From UMGS755 sp045602005 (GTDB lineage Bacteria; Bacillota; Clostridia; UBA1381; UBA9506): a stretch of DNA of 21,895 nucleotides. The translations under genes were made by a program, and so were the position numbers. How positions within the stretch are numbered: position 1 is the stretch's first letter; each line of letters begins with the position of its first letter. Shown here one piece after another: positions 7,714 through 14,764 of this stretch. The notes beneath the pieces are model-generated. The model did not search any database and had not been told where the DNA came from. It saw only the letters and a program-made list of their open reading frames with translations. The stretch is taken from contig JAZSAS010000043.1 of the NCBI GenBank assembly GCA_045602005.1, positions 1 through 21,895 on the forward strand. The letters are read 5' to 3'.

Positions 7714-7742
7714 TTTACTAAATGGGAAATTTATAGTAAAAT
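7714..7742 (+). promoter_or_regulatory. Promoter of second ABC importer with overlapping dyad
   Basis: TTTACT (7714-7719) and TAAAAT (7737-7742) are spaced by 17 bases. The inverted repeat TTTACTA (7714-7720) / TAGTAAA (7734-7740) overlaps both boxes, so it could be an operator or a leader hairpin. Both readings are inference from sequence alone. Confidence 0.45.
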
Positions 7743-7797
7743 AATTACGTTGCTTTTTTAGAAGTAACCAAGAATTTTCAAAAAAGGGGTTTTTTAC

Positions 7798-8586
7798 ATG
7801 AAAAAAGTATTAACCATGTTGCTGGCAGTGATGCTGTTAGTTGTAACACTTGCCGGCTGTACAGCAGAGAAGGATGTTCTCACTTGCGGTGTAACCATTT
7901 TCGAAAACATGAACGAGCAGGATGCTGACGGAAACTGGACAGGTTTTGAAACCGAGTTTGCACAGGAAGTTGGAAAAATTATTGGCATGGATGTTGCATT
8001 CCAGGTGATTGACTGGGGTCAAAAATATAATGAACTGAACTCCGGTGCCATTGACTGTATCTGGAACGGTTTCACAGCGAACTCTTCTGACGACGGAATC
8101 AAACGTTCTGATTTGGTTGATTTCTCTTATGGCTATATGCTTAACCAGCAGTGCGTTGTTGTTAAGGCAGATAAGCTTGATACATATAAAAGCGAAGCAG
8201 ACCTTTCCGGTAAATCAGCTTGCGTTGAAGGCGGAAGTGCCGGTGCATCTTATGCAGAAACTGTAACAGATGCAGACAAAATCTTTTCAACAACAGCACA
8301 AATCAATGCATTTACCGAGGTTAAATCCGGTGCGGTTGACTTTGCTGTGGTTGATATTATTCTTGCTCAAAACATTTGCGGCAAGGGCGACTATGTAGAC
8401 CTGGCAATTGTTGATGCAATTGAACTTGAGTCTGAAATCTATGCCGTTGGCTTTAAAAAGGGTAGCGATTTAACTGCTAAGGTTAACGCAGCCATCAAAG
8501 AGCTTGAAGAAAACGGAAAGCTGATGGAGCTTGCAACAAAATACGGTTTTGAAAACGTTTTAAAGGTAACTGAGACGATTGAATAA
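7798..8586 (+). CDS. Amino-acid ABC transporter substrate-binding lipoprotein (normal order)
   Basis: A 262-residue SBP_bac_3 lipoprotein with lipobox TLAGC (Cys21). The fold is in the conventional order. An N-terminal lobe block carries NWTGFETEFAQEVGKIIGMDV and NELNSGAIDCIWNGFT. The second lobe contains VDFAVVDIILAQ. The closing segment is AVGFKKGSDLTAKVNAAIKELEENGKLMELATKYG. The ligand is likely a polar alpha-amino acid; specificity is not decidable. The ATG has AAGGGG about 10 bases upstream. It is followed after 25 bases by its permease and then the ATPase, a complete importer. Unlike the minus-strand system, no hairpin separates binding protein and permease. It gives an internal reference for the permuted paralogue at 1800-2597. 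Confidence 0.92.
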   Translation: MKKVLTMLLAVMLLVVTLAGCTAEKDVLTCGVTIFENMNEQDADGNWTGFETEFAQEVGKIIGMDVAFQVIDWGQKYNELNSGAIDCIWNGFTANSSDDGIKRSDLVDFSYGYMLNQQCVVVKADKLDTYKSEADLSGKSACVEGGSAGASYAETVTDADKIFSTTAQINAFTEVKSGAVDFAVVDIILAQNICGKGDYVDLAIVDAIELESEIYAVGFKKGSDLTAKVNAAIKELEENGKLMELATKYGFENVLKVTETIE

Positions 8587-8611
8587 TTTTAATTAATAAG
8601 GAACATATATC

Positions 8612-9256
8612 ATGGGATTTTTGGATGTAACAATAAGCCTGCTTGGCGGACTTAAATACACTTGCCTGATATTTGCGCTAACACTTGTGTTAGCGCTTCC
8701 TTTAGGTTTGGTGATAGCCTTTGGCTCAATGTCAAAGTTTAAACCTTTAGCATATGTTGTGAAAACCTTCGTGTGGATTATACGTGGCGTTCCCCTTATG
8801 CTTCAGGTTATTATATTCTTTTATGTTCCCGGGTTTATCTTTGGAACACCTGTTTTGACTCGCTTTGCCTCAGTCATAGCGGCATTTGTTATTAACTATG
8901 CCTGCTATTTCTCGGAAATTTACCGAGGGGGAATAGAAAGCATTTCAAAGGGACAGTATGAAGCAGGACAAGTGCTGGGCATGACAAAAACACAGGTCTT
9001 TTTCAAAATTGTGCTTATGCAGGTTGTTAAAAGAATTCTTGCGCCTATGTCAAACGAGGTTATAACCTTGGTTAAGGATACGGCATTGGCGAGAGTTATC
9101 ATGATTGTTGAAGTCATTCAGGCGGCACAAAATTTTGCCGGATATGGTCTTATGTGGCCGTTGTTCTATACGGCGGTATTCTATCTTGCCTTTGTGGGAA
9201 TTTTGACACTTATTTTCGGATTTTGTGAAAAGAAACTGAATTATTACAAAGGCTAG
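8612..9256 (+). CDS. Amino-acid ABC transporter, permease
   Basis: A 214-residue permease of the HisM/GlnP family, normal length. The IIRGVP motif is near residue 54, followed by several transmembrane segments. The EAA-loop equivalent YEAGQVLGMTKTQVFFKIVLMQ is around residues 115-137. AAGGAA lies 8 bases before the ATG. It sits between the binding lipoprotein gene and the ATPase gene and forms the membrane channel of that importer. Confidence 0.92.
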   Translation: MGFLDVTISLLGGLKYTCLIFALTLVLALPLGLVIAFGSMSKFKPLAYVVKTFVWIIRGVPLMLQVIIFFYVPGFIFGTPVLTRFASVIAAFVINYACYFSEIYRGGIESISKGQYEAGQVLGMTKTQVFFKIVLMQVVKRILAPMSNEVITLVKDTALARVIMIVEVIQAAQNFAGYGLMWPLFYTAVFYLAFVGILTLIFGFCEKKLNYYKG

Positions 9257-9268
9257 GGAGGTGCTGTC

Positions 9269-10018
9269 ATGTTTGTGTTAGAGGCTAAAAACATTAAAAA
9301 AAGTTTTGGAAAATTAGAGGTCTTAAAGGGTGTTGACCTTTCTGTTTCTAGGGGCGATGCCATTGCCATTATCGGTCCTTCCGGCTCAGGCAAGAGCACC
9401 TTTTTGAGGAGCTTAATCAATCTGGAAAAGGTGAATGGCGGCACCATTTATATTGACGGTATGCCCGTTGTAGAAAATGGTGTGTATGTTAAATCACCTG
9501 AGGCTAAAGAAGCTTATAAGAAGCTGGGCATGGTGTTTCAGAACTTTAATCTGTTTCCCCACATGTCTGTGATAGAAAACATTATTGTTGCACCGGTTCT
9601 GGTGAAGGAAACACCCCGAGAGGAAGCCATTGAAGAGGGACGCAGACTGCTGGCACAGATTGGTCTTTCAGACAAAGAAAACAGCTATCCCTATGAGCTG
9701 TCCGGCGGACAGCAACAGCGAGTGGCCATTGCACGTGCTTTGGCACTGAAGCCGGATATTCTGTTGTTTGACGAGCCTACATCGGCCCTTGACCCGGAGC
9801 TAACCGGCGAGGTGTTGCAGGTTATTCGCAATCTGGCAGAGGAGAACATGACATTGATTATTGTTACTCATGAAATGTCCTTTGCACGAGATGTATCAGA
9901 CAGGGTTATCTTTATGGACGGTGGTCAGATTGTGGAACAGGGCACGCCCCAGGAGATCTTTGACCATCCCCAAAATCCCAGAACACAACAATTTTTGAGA
10001 AAATTTAACGAAGCATAA
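9269..10018 (+). CDS. Amino-acid ABC transporter, ATP-binding protein
   Basis: The 249-residue ATPase of the plus-strand importer. Walker A is GPSGSGKST (36-44), the Q-loop is FQNFNLFPHM, the signature is LSGGQQQR, Walker B ends in LLFDEP, and the H-switch is VTHE. A short insertion (PVVENGVYVKSPEA) precedes the Q-loop, as in other polar amino-acid ATPases. It starts 12 bases after the permease stop with AGGGAGGTG 5 bases before the ATG. It ends the operon, before a terminator. It resembles the ATPase at 263-1003, but the two are clearly separate paralogues. Confidence 0.94.
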   Translation: MFVLEAKNIKKSFGKLEVLKGVDLSVSRGDAIAIIGPSGSGKSTFLRSLINLEKVNGGTIYIDGMPVVENGVYVKSPEAKEAYKKLGMVFQNFNLFPHMSVIENIIVAPVLVKETPREEAIEEGRRLLAQIGLSDKENSYPYELSGGQQQRVAIARALALKPDILLFDEPTSALDPELTGEVLQVIRNLAEENMTLIIVTHEMSFARDVSDRVIFMDGGQIVEQGTPQEIFDHPQNPRTQQFLRKFNEA

Positions 10019-10027
10019 ATATTTTTG

Positions 10028-10066
10028 GAGACAAAGCGACCTTTACGTTTGTTTTGTCTCTTTTTT
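10028..10066 (+). terminator. Terminator after the second ABC importer
   Basis: GAGACAAA (10028-10035) pairs with TTTGTCTC (10053-10060), followed by six T. It begins 9 bases after the ATPase stop. Confidence 0.88.
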
Positions 10067-10089
10067 GTGTAATTTTATGTAAAAAATCA

Positions 10090-10118
10090 TTGACAAGAGA
10101 GTGCATTGGTGATATAAT
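10090..10118 (+). promoter_or_regulatory. Consensus sigma-A promoter of rplU-prp-rpmA
   Basis: A perfect TTGACA (10090-10095), a 17-base spacer and a perfect TATAAT (10113-10118). This is the best vegetative promoter in the window, as expected for ribosomal protein genes. Confidence 0.93.
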
Positions 10119-10123
10119 ATCAT

Positions 10124-10199
10124 GTAGCCGCGTGTGCAGGGTCTCAAACGGCGTTGAGCCTACCCGAATGTTGCAGCGAGCAAGGATGGAGGAGGTGCA
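10124..10199 (+). ncRNA. Ribosomal protein L21 leader (candidate autoregulatory RNA)
   Basis: The 5' untranslated region between the promoter and rplU is rich in G and C and structured. GGGT (10139-10142) pairs with ACCC (10162-10165), and CTCAA (10143-10147) pairs with TTGAG (10154-10158), around an ACGGCG loop with a 3-base bulge. Position and shape fit the L21 leader family known from Firmicutes, in which ribosomal protein binding is thought to repress the operon. I assigned it from position and hand folding, without a covariance model. Confidence 0.68.
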
Positions 10200-10203
10200 G
10201 ATG

Positions 10204-10515
10204 ATGTACGCAATTATTAAAACCGGCGGCAAGCAGTATAAGGTCAGCGAAGGCGATACTATTTTCGTTGAAAAGCTGGGCGCAAAAGCTGATGAAGCCG
10301 TAACTTTTAACGAGGTTGTCGCAGTTGGCGAAGGCAGTGACCTGAAGGTTGGTGCTCCCTTGGTTGAAGGTGCAAGCGTAAGTGCAAAGGTCCTGAAGGA
10401 AGGAAAAGCCAAGAAGGTTATTGTATTTAAGTACAAGCCGAAAAAGGGTTATGCCAAGAAGCAGGGTCACAGACAGCCTTACACAAAAGTAGTCATCGAA
10501 AAGATTAACGCGTAA
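10204..10515 (+). CDS. rplU: 50S ribosomal protein L21
   Basis: A 103-residue L21, the usual length, opening MYAIIKTGGKQYKVSEGDTIFVEKL and ending with the KKGYAKKQGHRQPYTKVVIEKI tail that contacts 23S rRNA. Two tandem ATG codons (10201, 10204) follow GGAGGAGGTG. I took the second because it gives the conserved MYAIIK start and an 8-base spacing. It is first in the rplU-prp-rpmA operon, directly after the structured leader. Confidence 0.97.
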   Translation: MYAIIKTGGKQYKVSEGDTIFVEKLGAKADEAVTFNEVVAVGEGSDLKVGAPLVEGASVSAKVLKEGKAKKVIVFKYKPKKGYAKKQGHRQPYTKVVIEKINA

Positions 10516-10516
10516 G

Positions 10517-10849
10517 ATGATTCAAGTCAGTTTATTCAGAAACAAAACTAAACATATTGTCCGGTTTACGGTGGAGGGTCATGCGGATTATGGTGTGGCC
10601 GGCACAGACATTGTGTGTGCCGCAGTTACCACAGCAGCCATGACAGCGGTAAACGGTTTGACGGACATAGCTAAAATTGATATGGTGCCCACAGTGCGGG
10701 AAGGGTTTTTGGATTGCCGCCTGCCAAAAACGCTCACGAAAGAGGAACGAAGTAGTGCAGATTTATTGTTAGAAAGCATGGTGCTTTCCCTGCAGAATTT
10801 CGAGGAGCAATACGGGGCGTATATTACAATTTTAAACCAACAGGAATAG
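10517..10849 (+). CDS. prp: Ribosomal-processing cysteine protease Prp
   Basis: A 110-residue cysteine protease of the Prp (YsxB) family. The catalytic pair is visible as EGHA (His22) and GTDIVCAAV (Cys34), at the positions known from the staphylococcal enzyme. Prp removes the N-terminal extension of ribosomal protein L27. It starts one base after the rplU stop with only a weak ribosome site, so translational coupling to rplU is likely. The target gene rpmA follows, and its product carries the expected cleavage motif. This placement between rplU and rpmA is conserved in Firmicutes. Confidence 0.95.
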   Translation: MIQVSLFRNKTKHIVRFTVEGHADYGVAGTDIVCAAVTTAAMTAVNGLTDIAKIDMVPTVREGFLDCRLPKTLTKEERSSADLLLESMVLSLQNFEEQYGAYITILNQQE

Positions 10850-10855
10850 ACTGTT

Positions 10856-10892
10856 AATTCGGTTTTCGAACCAGAAGCTGCGAATTTTTTTT
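10856..10892 (+). terminator. Possible attenuator between prp and rpmA
   Basis: The outer stem AATTCG (10856-10861) / CGAATT (10881-10886) encloses a GTT-TTCG-AAC element and is followed by T6 (T8 including the stem's last two bases). This resembles a leaky terminator inside the ribosomal operon. The stem is short, so efficiency is uncertain. Confidence 0.4.
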
Positions 10893-10916
10893 GCAGACAA
10901 AAAAGGAGGTTTCATC

Positions 10917-11195
10917 ATGATTAAATTTGATATTCAGCTGTTTGCTCATAAAAAGGGTGTTGGTAGCACAAAGAACGGTCGTGACAGCGAGGCAAAACGT
11001 CTTGGTGTGAAAAAAGGCGACGGACAGGCTGTGCTTGCCGGTAACATTCTGGTGCGTCAGAGAGGAACAAAGATTCATCCCGGCATCAACGTGGGCAAAG
11101 GCGGCGATGATACGCTGTTTGCTTTAATCGACGGTCATGTTAAGTTCGAAAGAAAAGGAAAGAACAAAAAGCAGGTCAGCGTGTATTCTGCGTAA
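10917..11195 (+). CDS. rpmA: 50S ribosomal protein L27 with cleavable N-terminal extension
   Basis: A 92-residue L27. The N-terminus reads MIKFDIQLFA followed by HKKGVGSTKNGRDSE. The IQLFA-HKK junction matches the Prp cleavage motif (typically LQFFA-SKK). Cleavage exposes the mature N-terminus that reaches the peptidyl-transferase centre. Downstream KLGV/GQxVxxGNILVRQRGTKIHPG is canonical L27. AAGGAGG lies 7 bases before the ATG. In many Firmicutes obg follows; here a terminator and a metallophosphoesterase gene follow instead. Confidence 0.97.
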   Translation: MIKFDIQLFAHKKGVGSTKNGRDSEAKRLGVKKGDGQAVLAGNILVRQRGTKIHPGINVGKGGDDTLFALIDGHVKFERKGKNKKQVSVYSA

Positions 11196-11204
11196 ATGAA
11201 AAGT

Positions 11205-11241
11205 AAAAAGCCCATTGCATTTATTTGCTGTGGGCTTTTTT
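11205..11241 (+). terminator. Terminator after rpmA
   Basis: AAAAAGCCCA (11205-11214) pairs with TGGGCTTTTT (11231-11240); a GCA/TGC pair lies in the loop region. It begins 9 bases after the stop and ends in a T run. Confidence 0.92.
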
Positions 11242-11260
11242 GTTTTAAAGGAGTTACTGT

Positions 11261-11944
11261 ATGGCGATTTACTCCATTTCTGATTTACATTTGGGAATAT
11301 CTTCTCAAAAGCCGATGGACATTTTTGGTCCCCGTTGGGAAAATTATTTGGAAATTTTAAAAGAGAACTGGCAAAACACGGTGGGACCTGATGACCTTGT
11401 GCTGATACCGGGAGACATCTCCTGGGCAATGTATATTTCTGAAGCGGAAGAAGACTTCCGTTTTCTAAATGAATTAAACGGTATAAAGTTGATTTCCAAA
11501 GGAAATCATGATTATTGGTGGGAAACTTTGAACAAGCTGAACGGCTACGTTAGTGATAAGGGTTTTTCTTCCATTCGCTTTATGCACAACACCATGTATC
11601 GATATGATAACATTGCCATTTGTGCGGCTAAGGGATATCCTGATAACGGAAAAAGCGAGGAGGATATCAAGCTCTATAACCGGGAGGTTAACCGGCTGCA
11701 GCTTTCTCTTGAATTAGCCAAAAAGTCTGATGCAAAGGTGATTTACGTTATGTTGCATTATCCGCCTACCTTAGAATCGGATTTTGCTAAGCTGATGGAG
11801 GCATATGGCGTTTCACGATGCTTGTATGGTCATCTTCACGGTGCTGGTCATAAAATGGCACTGGAGGGGCTTTATAATGGTGTCAGCTATACGCTTGTTT
11901 CTGCAGATTATTTGCAGTTTAAGCCTCTTTTACTAATGAAATAA
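11261..11944 (+). CDS. Metallophosphoesterase
   Basis: A 227-residue calcineurin-like phosphoesterase. The metal-binding signature is complete: SDLHLG near the N-terminus, PGDISW, GNHDYWW, MLHYPP and YGHLHG. It resembles the COG1768-type predicted phosphohydrolases. The substrate (phosphoprotein, nucleotide or other phosphoester) is unknown. No signal peptide is seen, so it is cytosolic. AAGGAG lies 7 bases before the ATG. The sigma-factor gene begins 35 bases downstream with no terminator between, so the two may be cotranscribed. Confidence 0.9.
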   Translation: MAIYSISDLHLGISSQKPMDIFGPRWENYLEILKENWQNTVGPDDLVLIPGDISWAMYISEAEEDFRFLNELNGIKLISKGNHDYWWETLNKLNGYVSDKGFSSIRFMHNTMYRYDNIAICAAKGYPDNGKSEEDIKLYNREVNRLQLSLELAKKSDAKVIYVMLHYPPTLESDFAKLMEAYGVSRCLYGHLHGAGHKMALEGLYNGVSYTLVSADYLQFKPLLLMK

Positions 11945-11979
11945 GGCACTTACTTTTTAAAAAAAGGTGGTGAAACACC

Positions 11980-12561
11980 GTGTCTGAACAGGAATGGATT
12001 AACCGTGCCAAGGAAGGGGACATGGAGGCCTTTTCCCGGTTGGTTGAAACCTATGAAAACAGAATATTAAATTATTGCTACCGCATGCTGGGCAACCGCT
12101 TTGATGCAGAGGATGCCACACAGGAGGTTTTTGTTAAGCTATATCGCTTTTTTGGCAGCTATGCAGGCAATTCTGCTTTTTCTACCTGGTTATATAAAAT
12201 CGCTTCGAATGTCTGTCTGGATATGTTGCGAAAAAGCAAGCGGACACATAAGGATACGGTGAGCATTCACCAGTATAGCACAGAGGGCGAGGAGTTTGCA
12301 CTGCCGATTGAGGATAGTGGGCCGACACCCTACCAAAGTGCACAGATGAATGAAGCACAGCGTGCTCTTATGGAGGCGCTTGAAAAGCTGAGTGAGGAAC
12401 AGAAAAAGGTTATCATTCTGCGGGATATTGAAGGACTTTCTTACGAGGAAATTGCCGAGATTACCGGCACGGCAGCCGGCACAGTGAAATCAAGGATTAA
12501 CCGGGCACGGCAGGCCCTAAAAAAACTTTTAGAAAAAGATAAGGAACTTTTTTTGAACTGA
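11980..12561 (+). CDS. ECF-type RNA polymerase sigma factor
   Basis: A 193-residue sigma-70 family extracytoplasmic-function factor of the SigW/RpoE type. Region 2 carries the FDAEDATQEVFVKLYRFF core-binding and -10 recognition helices and the STWLYKIASNVCLDMLRK stretch. Region 4 carries LSEEQKKVIILRDIEGLSYEEIAEI and the GTVKSRINRARQAL recognition helix. The GTG start has GGTGG 9 bases upstream. Its stop lies 50 bases before the chosen anti-sigma start, so the pair forms an operon. An envelope-stress role is likely from the partner gene; the regulon is unknown. No obvious ECF autoregulatory promoter was found directly upstream. Confidence 0.93.
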   Translation: MSEQEWINRAKEGDMEAFSRLVETYENRILNYCYRMLGNRFDAEDATQEVFVKLYRFFGSYAGNSAFSTWLYKIASNVCLDMLRKSKRTHKDTVSIHQYSTEGEEFALPIEDSGPTPYQSAQMNEAQRALMEALEKLSEEQKKVIILRDIEGLSYEEIAEITGTAAGTVKSRINRARQALKKLLEKDKELFLN

Positions 12562-12611
12562 TGACGTCTAAACACCAGAACGAAATCTCACGAAGGAAAG
12601 GAGGGGTAGCT

Positions 12612-13577
12612 GTGGATCAGACATGTGAAACGATACAGGAGCAGCTTTTGTCATACATAGACGGTGAACTGCGGGATGAGGACGCTGCAGTTATAGACAA
12701 GCATCTGACTGGTTGCGATGTTTGCCGAAAGGAATATGAGTTTTTATGCGGCATTCTCAAAACAGCCAATGAATTGCCGGTGCTTAAAGTGGATGCATCA
12801 CTTCATGCACGGATTCTGCAAGGGGCAGAGCAGGCGGCTAAGACCCAAAAGCCGTTTAGAAGAACTTTATGGCGCACGGTTTCTGGATTTGCGACGGCAG
12901 CGGCGGTGATTGCACTTTCTGTTGTTTCCTTAAACAGCTTACCCGGACATCCTGAACTGCTTCAAGAGGAATTGACAGACCATCAAACAGAAATTAACCA
13001 AACCATAGATTCTGCAGTCACATCTAACAAAGAGCCAACTCCGTCGGTAGCTTTGCCTGCAGAAGAGACTCGGGAAAAACAGCCGGCAGTTTCAAAACCG
13101 GTACAGAACGAAAAAACATTTGCTCCGGTTGAGAATTCTGCTGTGGCAGAAGCTGAACAAGAGGTGCCGGAGGCACATGTTCCGGCCACAGTTTCCGTTA
13201 TGCCGGAGAGTGACACAACCCAGGGTCAACCAACAGCTGATGCCATTATTTCAAATGACCCGGCTATCACCGGAGAAACAATGGTGGATGATAAGAATCC
13301 TATGCCGGAGGTTGCCTCAGAAAGCCGACGGATTAGCGGTGACGCTGTGACAGCGGTTCATGAACCTGCCTTGCATTATTATATGACTGCAGAAGGTTAT
13401 GAAGAAGCCGTAAATCTTCTTGCTATCTTCTCCCAAGAGGACGGGACATATTTGATTCCGGTGGAGGAAAAGGATAATATTTGCAATAGTTTACAGGCTC
13501 TATCCGGTTATCTGCGGCACATAGAAGATGTGTTGGAGAACGAAGAACAGATCAGAATTGCTTTGTATATGGAATAA
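12612..13577 (+). CDS. Membrane-anchored zinc-finger anti-sigma factor
   Basis: A 321-residue protein. The N-terminal zf-HC2 anti-sigma domain has the H31-x3-C35-x2-C38 motif; C5 could be the fourth ligand. A single transmembrane helix lies at about residues 90-108. The long outer part is Glu/Pro/Ala/Thr-rich and low in complexity (about 110-250), and then comes a small folded-looking domain (about 255-321: YYMTAEGYEEAVNLLAIF...) that I do not recognise. It presumably binds the sigma factor encoded just upstream and senses an envelope signal. I chose the GTG at 12612 because AAGGAGGGG lies 5 bases upstream. An ATG at 12561 overlapping the sigma stop is possible but lacks such a site. Confidence 0.85.
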   Translation: MDQTCETIQEQLLSYIDGELRDEDAAVIDKHLTGCDVCRKEYEFLCGILKTANELPVLKVDASLHARILQGAEQAAKTQKPFRRTLWRTVSGFATAAAVIALSVVSLNSLPGHPELLQEELTDHQTEINQTIDSAVTSNKEPTPSVALPAEETREKQPAVSKPVQNEKTFAPVENSAVAEAEQEVPEAHVPATVSVMPESDTTQGQPTADAIISNDPAITGETMVDDKNPMPEVASESRRISGDAVTAVHEPALHYYMTAEGYEEAVNLLAIFSQEDGTYLIPVEEKDNICNSLQALSGYLRHIEDVLENEEQIRIALYME

Positions 13578-13612
13578 AAAAACCTATGCAGGTTAACCTG
13601 CATAGGTTTTTT
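13577..13612. terminator. Bidirectional terminator between convergent genes
   Basis: A perfect 36-base palindrome centred at 13594/13595 (arms ACCTATGCAGGTT and its complement, flanked by A and T runs). It overlaps the anti-sigma stop region and lies 15 bases past the stop of the converging GNAT-like gene, so it can stop transcription from both sides. Confidence 0.93.
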
Positions 13613-13627
13613 ATAAAATTTTTCTGT

Positions 13628-13993
13628 TTATTCAGCTGTGAAATATCCCTCAAGAGAAAGAGCAAACTCATTATTTTCTTTATGAAAGCGCAGCATGTGG
13701 TATAACTTTTCTAGTTGAGGGTTGCTGCCATAAACGGTTTTAATGCCACGTAAATCAGCCATGTTTAAAAGAGCTTTGGCAAGACCGTGTTGCAGCTCAA
13801 CTGCCTCGCCGGAAACATGAACGAAATTCAGGTAAACCTTGGTGCCCTGCAGGCTGATGCTGCCCAAACCGGCAAGACCGTCAGCGGTGTAGAGTCCCAT
13901 GAATTGCGCATGCCCCGACTCGTGGCTTAGCTTTTCTTTGTTCAAATATGCCTGCACCTCTTCTGGCGCATGAATTGCTTTAATTGTCAGCAT
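13628..13993 (-). CDS. GNAT-like protein, function unknown
   Basis: A 121-residue small protein. The pattern suggests a compact GNAT acetyltransferase-like fold: a middle strand pair (QFMGLYTADGLAGLGSISL), then HGLAKALLNMADLRGIKTVYGSN, then a closing LEKLYHMLRFHKENNEFALSLEGYF that resembles the end of GNAT domains. The acetyl-CoA loop (QxxGxG/A) is not clearly present, so catalysis is uncertain. AGGAGG lies 8 bases before the ATG. The gene overlaps the rluB stop by 14 bases, implying coupled translation. It is third in the dac-rluB-GNAT cluster. Confidence 0.7.
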   Translation of the reverse strand: MLTIKAIHAPEEVQAYLNKEKLSHESGHAQFMGLYTADGLAGLGSISLQGTKVYLNFVHVSGEAVELQHGLAKALLNMADLRGIKTVYGSNPQLEKLYHMLRFHKENNEFALSLEGYFTAE

Positions 13994-14714
13994 TTGTTCT
14001 TCCTCCTAGAGCAACCAGTTCTTTCTGGGTTAAATGCCGCCAACTGCCGGAGGCTAAATCTCCCAGTCGCAGAGGCCCCTCAGCCACCCGACGCAAGCGT
14101 AAAACGTCATGTCCCACGGCATGGCACATGTTTCTCACCTGCCGGTTTCGACCTTCATGAATGGTGACAAGTAAAACACTGTGCTCGGCATCCTTTTTCT
14201 TTAACATTACCTCAGCAGGTGCTGTTTTCCTTCCCTCCAAAATAATGCCTTTGCGAAGAGTATCTAAAGCCTCGTTTGACGGCGTGCCGCTTACAAGTGC
14301 AAGGTAGCTTTTTTTAATTTCGTGACTGGGGTGGGTAAGACGATAGGTAAAATCACCGTCGTTTGTCAGCAACAAAAGTCCTTCACTGTCATAATCCAGC
14401 CGCCCCACAGGGTAGAGGCGCCCCAGCTCTTTGGGGATTAAATCCAGCACGGTTTTTCGGTTGAAATTATCTTTTGCTGTGGTTACATAGCCTCGGGGTT
14501 TATTCAGCATGATATACACGTGTTTTTGCTGCAACGCAATGGTTTTGCCATCCACCATAATGCGGTCAATCTTAGGATTCACCTTGCTTCCAAGAGTGTT
14601 TATTACTTCGCCGTTGACCGTCACCCGTCCGGCAAGAATGAGTTCCTCGGCGCTGCGGCGAGAGGCAACACCGCACAGAGCAATATATTTCTGAAGACGC
14701 ATTTGTTCTGCCAT
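13980..14714 (-). CDS. rluB: rRNA pseudouridine synthase RluB-type
   Basis: A 244-residue protein with an N-terminal S4 RNA-binding domain (MRLQKYIALCGVASRRSAEELI) and an RsuA/RluB/E/F catalytic domain. The catalytic aspartate is in GRLDYDSEGLLLLTNDG. HEGRNRQVRNMC is the other family signature. It isomerises a uridine in 23S (or 16S) rRNA; the family in Firmicutes is usually called RluB. The ATG at 14714 has AAGGAT 6 bases upstream. It lies 50 bases after the carboxypeptidase gene and is probably cotranscribed with it. Confidence 0.93.
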   Translation of the reverse strand: MAEQMRLQKYIALCGVASRRSAEELILAGRVTVNGEVINTLGSKVNPKIDRIMVDGKTIALQQKHVYIMLNKPRGYVTTAKDNFNRKTVLDLIPKELGRLYPVGRLDYDSEGLLLLTNDGDFTYRLTHPSHEIKKSYLALVSGTPSNEALDTLRKGIILEGRKTAPAEVMLKKKDAEHSVLLVTIHEGRNRQVRNMCHAVGHDVLRLRRVAEGPLRLGDLASGSWRHLTQKELVALGGRTNADN

Positions 14715-14764
14715 TCTGTATCCTTTTCCTTTTGCAAAAATAACGTGTTTAGTATATCATTTTT

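Noticed and set aside
10054..10203. A 50-codon N-terminal extension of L21
   Set aside because: It would run through the terminator, promoter and structured leader; L21 starts at the conserved MYAIIK with a strong ribosome site.
11971..11982. TGAAAC...CGT near the sigma-factor start, like an ECF autoregulatory promoter
   Set aside because: The boxes are only two bases apart instead of 16-17 and sit on the ribosome site and start codon.
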